Counted from the stretch's first letter, positions 25,877-34,136 are shown. The stretch: DNA of 39,358 nucleotides from Phycisphaerales bacterium (GCA_003170415.1 PMZJ01000011.1:1-39358), one strand, 5' to 3'. Numbers and translations are program-made. Notes: generated by a model not told the origin, from the sequence alone.

Positions 25877-26640
25877 TGTTGACCAGAAGAATAATCCCTT
25901 GTCTTGATGTTAAAGATGGCCGAGTGGTAAAGGGCGTGCATTTTCTGAATCTTCGGGACGCCGGCGACCCGGTTGAGCTTGGCGCGAGATATAGCGACGA
26001 CGGGGCCGATGAGCTTGTCTTTCTCGATATCACCGCGACGCTTCGTTCACGCAAGACAATCGTCGAGCTTGTTCAAAAGGTCGCTGAAAATGTCTTCATC
26101 CCGTTTACGGTAGGGGGCGGCATTAACTCCGTTGAGCAGATGGATGAGCTTTTGCGAAGCGGTGCGGAAAAATGCTCCGTCAATACCGCCGCGGTAAAAA
26201 ATCCCGATATTCTAACTCAGGCCGCCCAGCGATTCGGCAACCAGTGTGTTGTTCTCGCCATTGACGCCCGCCGGTCCAAAACCAAAGCGGGGCATTGGCA
26301 GGTTACCGTCAAGGCGGGCACCGAGGCGACCGATATCGACGCCGTCGATTGGGCAGTTGAGGGCGCAAAACGCGGCGCGGGCGAAATTTTGCTTACAAGT
26401 ATGGATGCCGACGGCACACAGAAGGGCTATGATATTGAATTGACCCGCGCGGTTGCCGACGCGGTTAATATCCCCGTAATCGCCTCCGGCGGCGCAGGTA
26501 CACTCGAACACCTTTACGACGCCGTTGTCAAAGGTCACGCCGAAGCCGTCCTTATGGCATCAATCACCCACTTTGAAAGCTACACAATTACCCAGATGAA
26601 AGAATACCTCCGCGACCGCGGAATAGCCGTCAATCTCTGA
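25876..26640 (+). CDS. hisF: Imidazole glycerol phosphate synthase subunit HisF
   Basis: The 254-residue (beta/alpha)8 cyclase subunit. Catalytic Asp11 is in [17 protein letters not shown], and the second catalytic Asp is in LAIDARRSK (about residue 130). The phosphate-binding motifs TVGGGI and [12 protein letters not shown] are intact. Together with HisH it makes imidazole glycerol phosphate and AICAR. The two genes form a compact operon without other his genes nearby. Confidence 0.96.
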   Translation: MLTRRIIPCLDVKDGRVVKGVHFLNLRDAGDPVELGARYSDDGADELVFLDITATLRSRKTIVELVQKVAENVFIPFTVGGGINSVEQMDELLRSGAEKCSVNTAAVKNPDILTQAAQRFGNQCVVLAIDARRSKTKAGHWQVTVKAGTEATDIDAVDWAVEGAKRGAGEILLTSMDADGTQKGYDIELTRAVADAVNIPVIASGGAGTLEHLYDAVVKGHAEAVLMASITHFESYTITQMKEYLRDRGIAVNL

Positions 26641-26681
26641 TAGCTCAAATCGCTATCGAGAGAAAATGGCCTTAAGGTTAT

Positions 26682-26709
26682 TTGCCTTTGAAGCCGCTGA
26701 TGTTATAAT
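26682..26709 (+). promoter_or_regulatory. Extended -10 promoter of the GH10-like operon
   Basis: TTGCCT (26682-26687) and TATAAT (26704-26709) are 16 bases apart, and TGT directly before TATAAT makes an extended -10. The predicted start near 26716 gives a leader of about 47 bases before the GTG start at 26763. Confidence 0.65.
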
Positions 26710-26762
26710 CACACGGTCATTTAAAACATGGCGAAATAATTTATTTCTGATAAAGGGGTACC

Positions 26763-28238
26763 GTGAGATTTCGAATTTTCAATAATGGCAAGCAGGTAAC
26801 GGATTTTGCCCTTCACGGCGCGTATCTGTTCGGCTCCGATGGTATGGCTATTCGCAAGTCGCAGGTCAGCTTTGTGGACGGTATTCTGGAGTGTTACAAG
26901 CCAAGCGAAGAAACCGCCGGTGTGGCGTTGCTATGGCCCGTTGAAGGTTTTGGCAAAGTGCTGCTGCCGACGACGTGCCTGCCCGAAAGGCCTGAGCCAT
27001 ACAATCTGAATCTGGAACTGGCACGCGGCCGGCTGATGCAAATCATCAATAAACGCGAGGACTGGTCGATTTTCGAGGACGCCGAAGATACCGCTGCGCT
27101 TTACAGAGAGGCGCAGGATTTATTCATCAAGGCCATCCAGGGTATCTCTGACGGGCCTGTCGCCTCGCAGCTCGCGGACCAGGCGCTTCAAAAGGCGATT
27201 GTTTTTTCAGAATTGCTGGCGGCAAAGCACGCCAAACTGCTTTTTGCGACGCGAGGAAAAAATCACGGCTTCGGTCGCGGTTGTCTCGGCTGCTGGGTTG
27301 ACCCCAAGCAGGTTGCAAACCCGGTATACCTTGAGCAGTTGGCCGGCGCGTTCGGACTGGCGATGGTGCCTTTCAACTGGGGGCATATTGAGTTGGAAAG
27401 AAGCAAATACGATTTTTCAAAACTCGACGCCTGTATAAGTATGTTGAGCAAAAGAAAACTGGCCATTGGCGCGGGGCCATTGCTTTGTTTTGCCAAAGAA
27501 TACCTGCCGAAGTGGCTGCTCGAAAGTAACGCCGATTTCGAGAAAATCCGCGAGTGTGCCTACGAGTTTGTTTCGGCGGCCGCTGCCAGATACGGCGGTA
27601 TGGTCAGAACATGGTGCGTTGTCAGCGGGCTTAACGCCTTTAATCATTTCGGATTTGGTTTTGAGCAGGTCCTGGAGATAACGCGTGCGGCCAACAGGGC
27701 GGTCAAGGCCGCCGCCGAGCGGGCGATTAGGATAATAGAAGTCAGCAATCCCTGGGGCGAGTATTACGGACAAACCACAGACACCATTCCCCCGCTGGTC
27801 TATATGGATATGGTGATTCAAAGCGGCATAAGTTTTGACGCCTTCGGACTAACGATGCGGTTCGGCGCCGACGAGTCAGGAATGCACGTCCGCGATATGA
27901 TGCAGGTTTCGGCGATTCTGGATTCTTTCGCTCCTATATCAAGGCCGTTGTATATTACACAGGTTGAAGTCCCGGGTCGCGATGTCGCCGGGGCTTCTGC
28001 TGCCGAGGTTGCCGGCTTCTGGCACGGCCCTTGGGACAAGCTTAAACAGGCCGAGTGGCTCGACCAGTTTTACAGGATAGCACTCAGCAAGACGTGCATT
28101 GACGGGGTCATATATTCGAATTTTGCCGATGTGGCGGACGGAACCGTTCCCGACAGCGGACTTTTGACGGCGGGACTGGAGCCAAAGGAATCATACCTGG
28201 CGATGAAGAGGTTCCACGACCGTATATTTGGCCGGTAA
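26763..28238 (+). CDS. GH10-like (xylanase-fold) protein lacking the usual catalytic acids
   Basis: A 491-residue protein without a signal peptide. Residues about 155-490 resemble a GH10 endo-xylanase barrel: LGCWVDPKQ, FGLAMVPFNWGHIE, and a C-terminal DGVIYSNFADVADGTVPDSGLL followed by EPKESYLAMKRF. In GH10 the acid/base lies in a WDVVNE-like motif and the nucleophile in TELD. Here the matching segments read WCVVSGLN (residues 284-291) and ITQVEV (about 398-403), so both catalytic glutamates appear replaced. It may be a carbohydrate-binding pseudoenzyme or a different cytosolic activity. The first about 150 residues form an N-terminal domain I do not recognise. The start is GTG with AAAGGGG 5 bases upstream. 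It leads an operon of four further genes. Confidence 0.65.
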   Translation: MRFRIFNNGKQVTDFALHGAYLFGSDGMAIRKSQVSFVDGILECYKPSEETAGVALLWPVEGFGKVLLPTTCLPERPEPYNLNLELARGRLMQIINKREDWSIFEDAEDTAALYREAQDLFIKAIQGISDGPVASQLADQALQKAIVFSELLAAKHAKLLFATRGKNHGFGRGCLGCWVDPKQVANPVYLEQLAGAFGLAMVPFNWGHIELERSKYDFSKLDACISMLSKRKLAIGAGPLLCFAKEYLPKWLLESNADFEKIRECAYEFVSAAAARYGGMVRTWCVVSGLNAFNHFGFGFEQVLEITRAANRAVKAAAERAIRIIEVSNPWGEYYGQTTDTIPPLVYMDMVIQSGISFDAFGLTMRFGADESGMHVRDMMQVSAILDSFAPISRPLYITQVEVPGRDVAGASAAEVAGFWHGPWDKLKQAEWLDQFYRIALSKTCIDGVIYSNFADVADGTVPDSGLLTAGLEPKESYLAMKRFHDRIFGR

Positions 28239-28250
28239 CGGATTATCGGT

Positions 28251-28577
28251 ATGAACAGGATTCAATTGTTTGCGTTTATTATTGCCTCTTGCATGGCTGT
28301 CATTTTTTGCCTGTGCTTTACGATTGGCAGCGACAGCGGGGCGGTGCCTATTGAATTGGAAAGCAGGATAAATCCGAATAATGCTTCTGCGGCGGGCTTG
28401 ATGCTGCTGCCGGGCGTCGGGCCTGCAAGGGCACAGGCGATAATAAGTTATCGTGAGCAATTTAGGCAGGATGGCCGGGGCGATTTGGCGTTTCGGGATT
28501 GCAACGACCTTGATAATGTCAAAGGCATCGGCCCGGCCACGGCACGTGGTATGTGTAAATATCTGAAGTTTAAATGA
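28251..28577 (+). CDS. ComEA-like helix-hairpin-helix protein
   Basis: A 108-residue protein with one N-terminal membrane segment (about residues 5-25), then an HhH region: INPNNASAAGLMLLPGVGPARAQAIISYRE and a second hairpin LDNVKGIGPATARGM. This matches ComEA-type DNA-binding domains, which bind incoming DNA in the periplasm during natural transformation. In planctomycetes such small HhH proteins are common and their role is unproven. It follows the GH10-like gene after 12 bases. No other competence gene is seen in the window. Confidence 0.8.
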   Translation: MNRIQLFAFIIASCMAVIFCLCFTIGSDSGAVPIELESRINPNNASAAGLMLLPGVGPARAQAIISYREQFRQDGRGDLAFRDCNDLDNVKGIGPATARGMCKYLKFK

Positions 28578-28610
28578 CGGCAGAACACAACATGGAGTTG
28601 AAATAATACT

Positions 28611-29099
28611 ATGGACGAATGGGTAATTGATAAACCGCTGGGTCAGTGTTGTTCTACCGGCAGGGTGATTGCGCCGGGTGAAGAATACTACGCGACCTTA
28701 GTGCAGACCGAGCAGGGTTTTGCAAGGCGTGATTTTTGCGCCGAGGCCTGGACTCAGCAAAAGCCGGAGGTCTTTTGTTACTGGAAGACCAAACTGCCGG
28801 CGCCCGACCAGAAAAAACAGTTGTTTGTCGATGACGATATGCTGATGGCGTTCTTCGAACGGCTGGCGACGGAGACCGAGCAGGAAAAGGTTAATTTCCG
28901 TTTTGTCCTCACGCTTGTCCTGATGCGCAGACGTCGCTTGAAATATGACTCATCGCGGACGCAGGATGGTAAGGAAATCTGGCGAATGAGAATCACCGGC
29001 ACTCAGGATTTTTCCGAAGTGGTCAATCCTAATCTGGGCGAAGAACAGGTTGCCCAGCTTACCTCACAAATGGGTCAGATTCTCCAGGGAGAGCTGTAA
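28611..29099 (+). CDS. Uncharacterised protein with N-terminal Cys motif
   Basis: A 162-residue soluble protein that I cannot place in a named family. The N-terminus reads GQCCSTGRVIAPGEEYYATL and then RRDFCAEAW, an arrangement of three cysteines suggestive of a small zinc-binding fold. The middle has a basic patch (LMRRRRLKY), and the C-terminus is acidic with no membrane segment. It stands directly before a lipoprotein gene whose start codon abuts its stop. Co-transcription with the GH10-like, ComEA-like and lipoprotein genes is likely. Function unknown. Confidence 0.7.
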   Translation: MDEWVIDKPLGQCCSTGRVIAPGEEYYATLVQTEQGFARRDFCAEAWTQQKPEVFCYWKTKLPAPDQKKQLFVDDDMLMAFFERLATETEQEKVNFRFVLTLVLMRRRRLKYDSSRTQDGKEIWRMRITGTQDFSEVVNPNLGEEQVAQLTSQMGQILQGEL

Positions 29100-29933
29100 T
29101 TGTCAAATCGGTTTGCATTGTTATTGTTGGTATTATTTTTCGCCGGCTGTGCCGCCCAGCCGATGCGTCATTGCCCGGGCAAACAGACCGCTGACGAAGC
29201 GATTGCGGTATTGAAATCACGCCGTGAAAAAGTAACCCCAATTCGCGCAACAGGCCAGTGCCTTTTGCGGTATCATGTCGAAGGTAAAGTTCGCAAAGGA
29301 AATTTCCCCGTCAAACTCTGGGTGAATCCTCCTTATGAAATATACCTTCAGGGCGACGTCGCTTTCGACGCTACCGGGCTGGTATTCGGCTCAAACGCCG
29401 ACGAATTCTGGTTCTGGCTCAAACCAAAAGAAGTCAGTTCGTACTGGTCGGGCAAATGGTCGCAGGCGGGAATCTGGAATGGTCTTGCCGTCAGTCCGAT
29501 GATAGTTCTTGAGGCCTTCGGCGCCGTCGATATACGTCAGGGTGACTGGACATTAAGCCGCGATGATAACCTCGACCTGCTCGTTTTGCGTAATGACCGG
29601 AGCATTATAATTCAGAAGATATATATCGAGCCATGTGATTATGTGGTAAGAAAAATTGAGCGTTTCGATGATTCGGGCGATATTTACCTGAAAGCTGAAT
29701 TTGCCGGCTATGAAAAAACAGCCGAAGGGTTTTTAACCCCTTCGCGGATAAAAATAGCTGCTGTTTCCGAAAAAGGTGGCGAGGATTCTGTCGAAATTAC
29801 GCTATCATCCGTCAAAACGACGGAATTGAGCAGCCAGCAGCGGCAGCGGTTGTTTGTCAGGCCTTTACCGCGTGGTTTTAACCATATTTACCAGGTAATC
29901 AATGGCCAAGCGGTCGAACAGAAACAGCAATAG
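29100..29933 (+). CDS. Outer-membrane-type lipoprotein (LolB/DUF4292-like)
   Basis: A 277-residue exported lipoprotein. A signal peptide ends in the lipobox FFAGC at about residue 17. The body is beta-rich: ATGQCLLRYHVEGK, FPVKLWVNPPYEIYLQGDVAFD, and later LKAEFAGYEKTAEGFLTPSRIKI. This recalls the LolA/LolB-like half-barrel fold used by envelope lipid carriers, and proteins grouped as DUF4292. The start is TTG immediately after the preceding stop, with GGGAG about 10 bases upstream. A link to lipoprotein or lipid transport is plausible but not shown. Confidence 0.68.
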   Translation: MSNRFALLLLVLFFAGCAAQPMRHCPGKQTADEAIAVLKSRREKVTPIRATGQCLLRYHVEGKVRKGNFPVKLWVNPPYEIYLQGDVAFDATGLVFGSNADEFWFWLKPKEVSSYWSGKWSQAGIWNGLAVSPMIVLEAFGAVDIRQGDWTLSRDDNLDLLVLRNDRSIIIQKIYIEPCDYVVRKIERFDDSGDIYLKAEFAGYEKTAEGFLTPSRIKIAAVSEKGGEDSVEITLSSVKTTELSSQQRQRLFVRPLPRGFNHIYQVINGQAVEQKQQ

Positions 29934-29975
29934 GGCATATATAAACACAACGATAGTTTGAAAGGGAACATTTTT

Positions 29976-30878
29976 GTGGGTAAGCTGAATTTGAAGGACA
30001 GGTTGTGTAAGGGATTGTTTCTGCTCGATGGGGCGATGGGGACGCAGTTGATTGGCCTGGGCATTGAGCCGGGTAAGTGCAGCGAATTGCTCAATTTCGA
30101 ATCCCCGGGTCTCGTTATGCGGATTCATAAAAGTTATCTTGAAGCCGGCTCTGACGCAATTCTTACCAATACCTTTGGCGGCAATGGTTTTACCCTTGCC
30201 CGGCACCGCCTCGAAAACCGCGTTGGGGACATTAACACAACCGGCGCTCAACTAGCCCGTAAAGCCGCGGGAAAAGATAAATACGTCCTCGGCGATATCG
30301 GTCCAAGCGGCGACTTTCTCGAACCGCTCGGCAGCTTGAAACCAGACCAGCTCAGGGGAATCTTCGCCGACCAGGTAAAGGCGCTGCTGGCGGGGGGGGT
30401 CGATGGTTTTATCATCGAAACAATGGGCGCCGTCGATGAAGCGGTCGTCGCTGTCGAAGCGATCAAATACTCGGGCTCGATTTTACCCGTTCTCGCCTCG
30501 ATGTCTTTCGATAAACGCGGAAACGATTTCAGAACTATGATGGGCGTCGATGTAAAAACCGCCGTCTCATCTCTTGTCGTCGCTGGCGCCGACGTTGTGG
30601 GTTTCAACTGCGGCACCACCACCCTCGACGAATACGTTGACCTTGCCAAGAGATACGTCGCCGCCGCCAGGGCCGCCAACCCTAAGGTGCTGGTCTTTGC
30701 CGAACCGAACGCGGGTAAGCCCGAACTGCTCGACGGCAAAGCCGTCTATAAGGTAACGCCCGATGAGTTTGCCAACGCCGCGCAAAAAATATACGCCGCC
30801 GGCATCACCATAATCGGCGGCTGTTGCGGAACTTCCCCAGCACACATCGAAGCCGTCAGCAAAAAGCTGCGGAGTTGA
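29976..30878 (+). CDS. Homocysteine S-methyltransferase (single-domain)
   Basis: A 300-residue (beta/alpha)8 enzyme of the homocysteine methyltransferase family. LLDGAMGTQL at the start, SDAILTNTFGGN, the first zinc Cys in GFNCGTTTL and the last two in IGGCCGTSPAHI are all present, so zinc binding and thiol activation should be intact. It lacks folate, cobalamin and reactivation domains, so the methyl donor is unclear; it may use a separate corrinoid protein or a betaine-like donor. The ORF opens at a TTG at 29958. I prefer the GTG at 29976, which has AAGGGAA about 8 bases upstream. It converges on waaA with a 2-base gap. A second homologous domain occurs in the fused protein at 36236-38098. 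Confidence 0.87.
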   Translation: MGKLNLKDRLCKGLFLLDGAMGTQLIGLGIEPGKCSELLNFESPGLVMRIHKSYLEAGSDAILTNTFGGNGFTLARHRLENRVGDINTTGAQLARKAAGKDKYVLGDIGPSGDFLEPLGSLKPDQLRGIFADQVKALLAGGVDGFIIETMGAVDEAVVAVEAIKYSGSILPVLASMSFDKRGNDFRTMMGVDVKTAVSSLVVAGADVVGFNCGTTTLDEYVDLAKRYVAAARAANPKVLVFAEPNAGKPELLDGKAVYKVTPDEFANAAQKIYAAGITIIGGCCGTSPAHIEAVSKKLRS

Positions 30879-30880
30879 TT

Positions 30881-32179
30881 TTATTTCAGCATCTTGCTGA
30901 TGTTGATTATCGTACGTGCTGTTGCGCCCTGGTTTTTTCTGATTATCTGCTGGCCGTTTTGGGCGATTTGAGAGGCATAGCTGGTATCGGTCAGGCATTT
31001 TTTCATAGCGTTGAATAACTCATCGGTGTCTTTGACTAAAATTGCGCCATTGGCTTTCAGCAAATCATCTACGGCCTGTTTGAAGTTAAACGCGTGCGGG
31101 CCAAAAATCGTGCATTTGCCTAATGCCGCCGCCTCCATCATATCTGACCCGCCCATAGGCACTAACGACCTGCCCACAAAAATCACAGTCGCAAGCGAAT
31201 AAAACTTTCGCAAATCGCCCATCGTATCGCCGAGAACCACCGCCTTGTTTCTCAATTCTTCATTCTCAATTCTCAATTTGCCGCTTTTTAATGCACTGTA
31301 TCGGATTAATCCAAACCTTGTCTCCTTGATTAAATTAGCTACTTCATCAAATCTCTCCGGCTTTCGGGGAACAATCGCAAGTCGTAAATTCGCGAATTGT
31401 TTTTGCTCAATTAATCGGCGATAAACATCCAGAATAATCTGCTCTTCGTCGTTGCCTGTTGCTCCTGCCACCCACAGCCGGTCGTTTTTAAGACCCAGTT
31501 GAGTCGCCAATACATCAGCACCATCAACCTTGTCTGTTACCTGCGCAGTATCATATTTTATCGAACCCGTAACGATAACCCTTTCCGCCGGCATACCAAG
31601 CTTCCGGAATCTCTCTGCGTATTCTTCGCTTTGAGCAAGCGCCAGTGTGAGGCCCCTAAATATTTTTCTCGTTACCCCCTTTATCAGGTTATATCTTCTC
31701 AAACTTCGCTCGCTCAATCTGCCGTTGACGACGATTACCGGTATGTCTGATTGTTTTGCGATTCGCACAAGATTTGGCCAGACCTCAAGCTCAATAAGCA
31801 GACACATCGCAGGATTGATTCTCGCGAATGCCCGTTTCATAGTCAGTGAAAAATCCATCGGGAAGTAAAACACGCTCAGTCGGCTGCCGAAGAGGGCGTT
31901 TGCGCGGGCAAATCCAGTATCGGTCGTTGTGCTGAGGACGATTTCGTAATCGGGGAATTTGCTTTCAAGTTCGCGGATAAGTGTCGTTGTGGCGTTTACC
32001 TCGCCCACGCTTACCGCGTGAATCCAGATACATTTTTTGTCTGGCCGTTTACGGTTTATTTTGCCGAAGCGATTTGCCCACCCGGCGCGGTATCGCCCAT
32101 ACCTGAGCATTTTATAAATCGCCACGGGGCTTATCGCTATAAGCGCAATCAAATATGCGATGTCAATAAACACTGTCAT
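30881..32179 (-). CDS. waaA: 3-deoxy-D-manno-octulosonic acid (Kdo) transferase
   Basis: A 432-residue inner-membrane GT30 glycosyltransferase that adds Kdo to the lipid A precursor. An N-terminal hydrophobic anchor is followed by IWIHAVSVGEVNATTTLI, with the catalytic Glu at residue 60, and by LIELEVWPNLV. The C-terminal domain has VAGATGNDEEQIILD, LGDTMGDL and the active-site GGSDMMEAAALG. A loop at about residues 297-312 contains LRIENEELRN, the translation of a short reiterated repeat, absent from typical WaaA. It completes the LPS pathway of the 2.8-10.8 kb cluster but is unlinked to it. Confidence 0.95.
   Translation of the reverse strand: MTVFIDIAYLIALIAISPVAIYKMLRYGRYRAGWANRFGKINRKRPDKKCIWIHAVSVGEVNATTTLIRELESKFPDYEIVLSTTTDTGFARANALFGSRLSVFYFPMDFSLTMKRAFARINPAMCLLIELEVWPNLVRIAKQSDIPVIVVNGRLSERSLRRYNLIKGVTRKIFRGLTLALAQSEEYAERFRKLGMPAERVIVTGSIKYDTAQVTDKVDGADVLATQLGLKNDRLWVAGATGNDEEQIILDVYRRLIEQKQFANLRLAIVPRKPERFDEVANLIKETRFGLIRYSALKSGKLRIENEELRNKAVVLGDTMGDLRKFYSLATVIFVGRSLVPMGGSDMMEAAALGKCTIFGPHAFNFKQAVDDLLKANGAILVKDTDELFNAMKKCLTDTSYASQIAQNGQQIIRKNQGATARTIINISKMLK
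31252..31279. repeat. Short reiterated repeat inside waaA
   Basis: Tandem variants of TTCTCAATTCT/TCATTCTCAATTC lie within the waaA coding region. Translated on the minus strand they give LRIENEELRN, in frame, just before the conserved LGDTMG. Confidence 0.65.
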
Positions 32180-32248
32180 AATATGGGGATACTGTAATCG
32201 GTCGAGTGCGGCTTGTCAAAGTCAGGAATTGTGAAAGTTTGGTTGTAG

Positions 32249-32266
32249 GGCGGGGTTTACCCCGCC
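32249..32266. repeat. GGCGGGG/CCCCGCC hairpin repeat
   Basis: Perfect 7-bp arms flank a 4-base loop, 10 bases past the protease stop codon. No T-run follows on the minus strand, so it does not look like a standard terminator. The setting TTGTAGGGCGGGG is typical of dispersed hairpins, and it may act as an mRNA 3' stabiliser. Confidence 0.6.
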
Positions 32267-32276
32267 GAATATTTTA

Positions 32277-33926
32277 TTACGGCCAGTTTTGAGCTAAAAC
32301 CGCGAAATCGAAGAAGTCGATTATCCCGTCGGAAACCATATCGGCCCGTGCGTTCCAGTTTGGCGTTCCTGTCGTGGTAAGCCACGCATCAGCAAACGCG
32401 GCCACATCGAGCCAGTCAACAACTCCGTCGCCGGTTATATCGCCCGTTACTTGCGATATTGTCTCGTAATAGATAGCCGGGTCATCCTGTAAAAACATCC
32501 CGCCTCCGCGGAGCGTAAAGTTGAGGTCTGTGAACAGATTCATCCCGATAATGCCATCGAGTGTTCCGCCCTCAGGCGATGACACGTCCAGCAGCACAAC
32601 CGGGATATTCGTAAACGACAGCCAATCACCAAGCGCCGGTATATCAATCGCGTCGATATAAAAGCCGGGCGCAGTGCTTGTCTCGCCCGTAACGCCCTGT
32701 ATCTCAACCTCAAAATCGGGATGTGCCGGCTTAAGCCCCAGCCGGGCGGCGACTCTCGAACCCACAACGCTCACCTGTGCACCGGTGTCTAACATAAATC
32801 GCGTCTTGTCGATAGCCGAGTAAGTCCCCTTATACAGGTCAACGCTTGCAACAAAGAAAACACTTTGGGACTCGTTACCGATTATTACCGACGGGCTTGT
32901 CGGTTCAAAATCAAAATCACCGGTAAGGCCGGGAATATACTCGACTGAAGTCGCGCCCAAAGGCCGCAATTCCATCGGTATCGTATTGGGGTAAATCGGT
33001 ATGCACGGGTCGTCTTGCTGGTAGATGCGAATATCGGGCGAGTTGTAATCGCTGCCGTCCAGTGTTCTCGTAACGACGATATTATTGTTGAACGCCGTGG
33101 TAAAATAAACCGACATAGGCGAACCAATCGCCGTGGGCAAATCAACCGGCGAACCGCCTTGGCCCACCATTATCGCCACATTCGACTGCCCGACCATTTT
33201 CGATCTGTTCCAAAGCATCCCGTTTGGTTCAATTGCTCTCAGACCGTCGATGAAAATTGCAAGCGGCTGGCTGACCCATGCGTCCACCGAGCCGGTAACG
33301 CCGCTGATGGTACTTGTGTTTGATGTTAGCAGGTCTGCGGCAAATATACCCGCGAGATTCCCTGCTTCGTATCCCATTACGTGTGCACTTGAGCCAGTGT
33401 CAAATATCCCGATTATGTAATCCGATTCCGGGTGGCTCGTCAGGTAATTACCCACAATCGAGTCCTCGACAGTCGCGTCGAAGGTGTCGCTGTCGGCACG
33501 CTCATTGGTTACCGAAATCACTATCCAGGGCGTAAAACCATCTACGGCCGGCGAGTCAATCGCGTTGGCAAACACGATTTCGGTATCAGCGGTCGGTTTT
33601 AACTGGGCCGATGCTCGCGTGGTTGCTGGCGGGAAAATAAGTTCTTTTTCCGGCCTTTGCGGATGCCGTCTGTTTGAAAGGGGAGCCGGTTTTTCCTTTG
33701 GATACGAGATTGATTTGATGCGTGAGCCGTTGCCTGTTTGCCAGTCGACCTGTTCCTTTTGCCAGCCTGCCCTGAGCAACGTCGAAGGGCCTGCCCCGAG
33801 CGTACCTGTGGTGAGCGCAGTCGAACCAGTCGAGGGGTCGGCAAAGACCGCCGCCTGCGCAATTACAATTGTCAGTAATGCGGCAATCAACGGGTGTAGC
33901 CAACTTTGTTCTTTTTTTCTTTTCAT
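32277..33926 (-). CDS. Secreted double-DTG aspartic protease-like protein with dockerin-type tail
   Basis: A 549-residue exported protein. Residues 1-29 are a signal peptide (cleavage near AVFA). Residues about 30-54 are encoded by a dispersed repeat. Two aspartic-protease-like modules follow: IIGIFDTGSSAHVMG (Asp176), where DTGSS is the pepsin-like form, and FMLDTGAQVSVVGSRVAARLGL (Asp380), the retropepsin-like form, later with DGIIGMNLF. Both would be needed if the two halves pair into one active site. The C-terminus (495-549) has two calcium-loop repeats, GDITGDGVVDWLD and DMVSDGIIDFFD, like dockerin type I repeats of planctomycetes. No PEP-CTERM motif is visible. The -10 box lies only 10 bases before the ATG, with no ribosome-binding site. 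Confidence 0.8.
   Translation of the reverse strand: MKRKKEQSWLHPLIAALLTIVIAQAAVFADPSTGSTALTTGTLGAGPSTLLRAGWQKEQVDWQTGNGSRIKSISYPKEKPAPLSNRRHPQRPEKELIFPPATTRASAQLKPTADTEIVFANAIDSPAVDGFTPWIVISVTNERADSDTFDATVEDSIVGNYLTSHPESDYIIGIFDTGSSAHVMGYEAGNLAGIFAADLLTSNTSTISGVTGSVDAWVSQPLAIFIDGLRAIEPNGMLWNRSKMVGQSNVAIMVGQGGSPVDLPTAIGSPMSVYFTTAFNNNIVVTRTLDGSDYNSPDIRIYQQDDPCIPIYPNTIPMELRPLGATSVEYIPGLTGDFDFEPTSPSVIIGNESQSVFFVASVDLYKGTYSAIDKTRFMLDTGAQVSVVGSRVAARLGLKPAHPDFEVEIQGVTGETSTAPGFYIDAIDIPALGDWLSFTNIPVVLLDVSSPEGGTLDGIIGMNLFTDLNFTLRGGGMFLQDDPAIYYETISQVTGDITGDGVVDWLDVAAFADAWLTTTGTPNWNARADMVSDGIIDFFDFAVLAQNWP
33765..33837. repeat. Dispersed repeat translated in the protease N-terminus
   Basis: Two imperfect copies of a CCTGCCC[C/T]GAGC unit and inverted GTCGAAGG/AGTCGAACC parts make a palindromic element related to the one at 778-842. 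On the minus strand it reads through in frame, giving residues 30-54 directly after the predicted signal-peptide cleavage. Confidence 0.65.
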
Positions 33927-33936
33927 CGCCGGGGTG

Positions 33937-33945
33937 ATTATATCA
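33937..33945 (-). promoter_or_regulatory. Extended -10 element of the protease gene
   Basis: On the minus strand TGATATAAT forms an extended -10. No good -35 is seen. Transcription would start about 4 bases before the ATG at 33926, so the mRNA would be nearly leaderless. Confidence 0.5.
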
Positions 33946-33993
33946 TATTGCGAATGCCCATTTCGGCAAAATTCACTGTCTGGCCTGATTTTA

Positions 33994-34022
33994 TTGACTT
34001 TTCGGCCTTTTTACCGTATTAG
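33994..34022 (+). promoter_or_regulatory. Promoter of tRNA-Arg
   Basis: TTGACT (33994-33999, 5 of 6 consensus) and TATTAG (34017-34022) are 17 bases apart. The start near 34029 is 8 bases before the tRNA. Confidence 0.6.
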
Positions 34023-34036
34023 AGAAATGCTATTCG

Positions 34037-34110
34037 GTCCCCGTAGCGCAATTGGATAGCGTGTTGGCCTCCGAAGCCAAAGGTTGTGAGTTCGAATCTC
34101 ACCGGGGATA
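34037..34110 (+). tRNA. tRNA-Arg (CCG)
   Basis: A 74-base cloverleaf. Acceptor arms GTCCCCG and CGGGGAT (one G-U end pair) are followed by discriminator A. The anticodon loop CTCCGAA gives CCG, and the T-stem/loop is GTGAGTTCGAATCTCAC. CCA is not encoded. Confidence 0.94.
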
Positions 34111-34136
34111 GTTCCCAAATCGTTTATTTACGGAAT

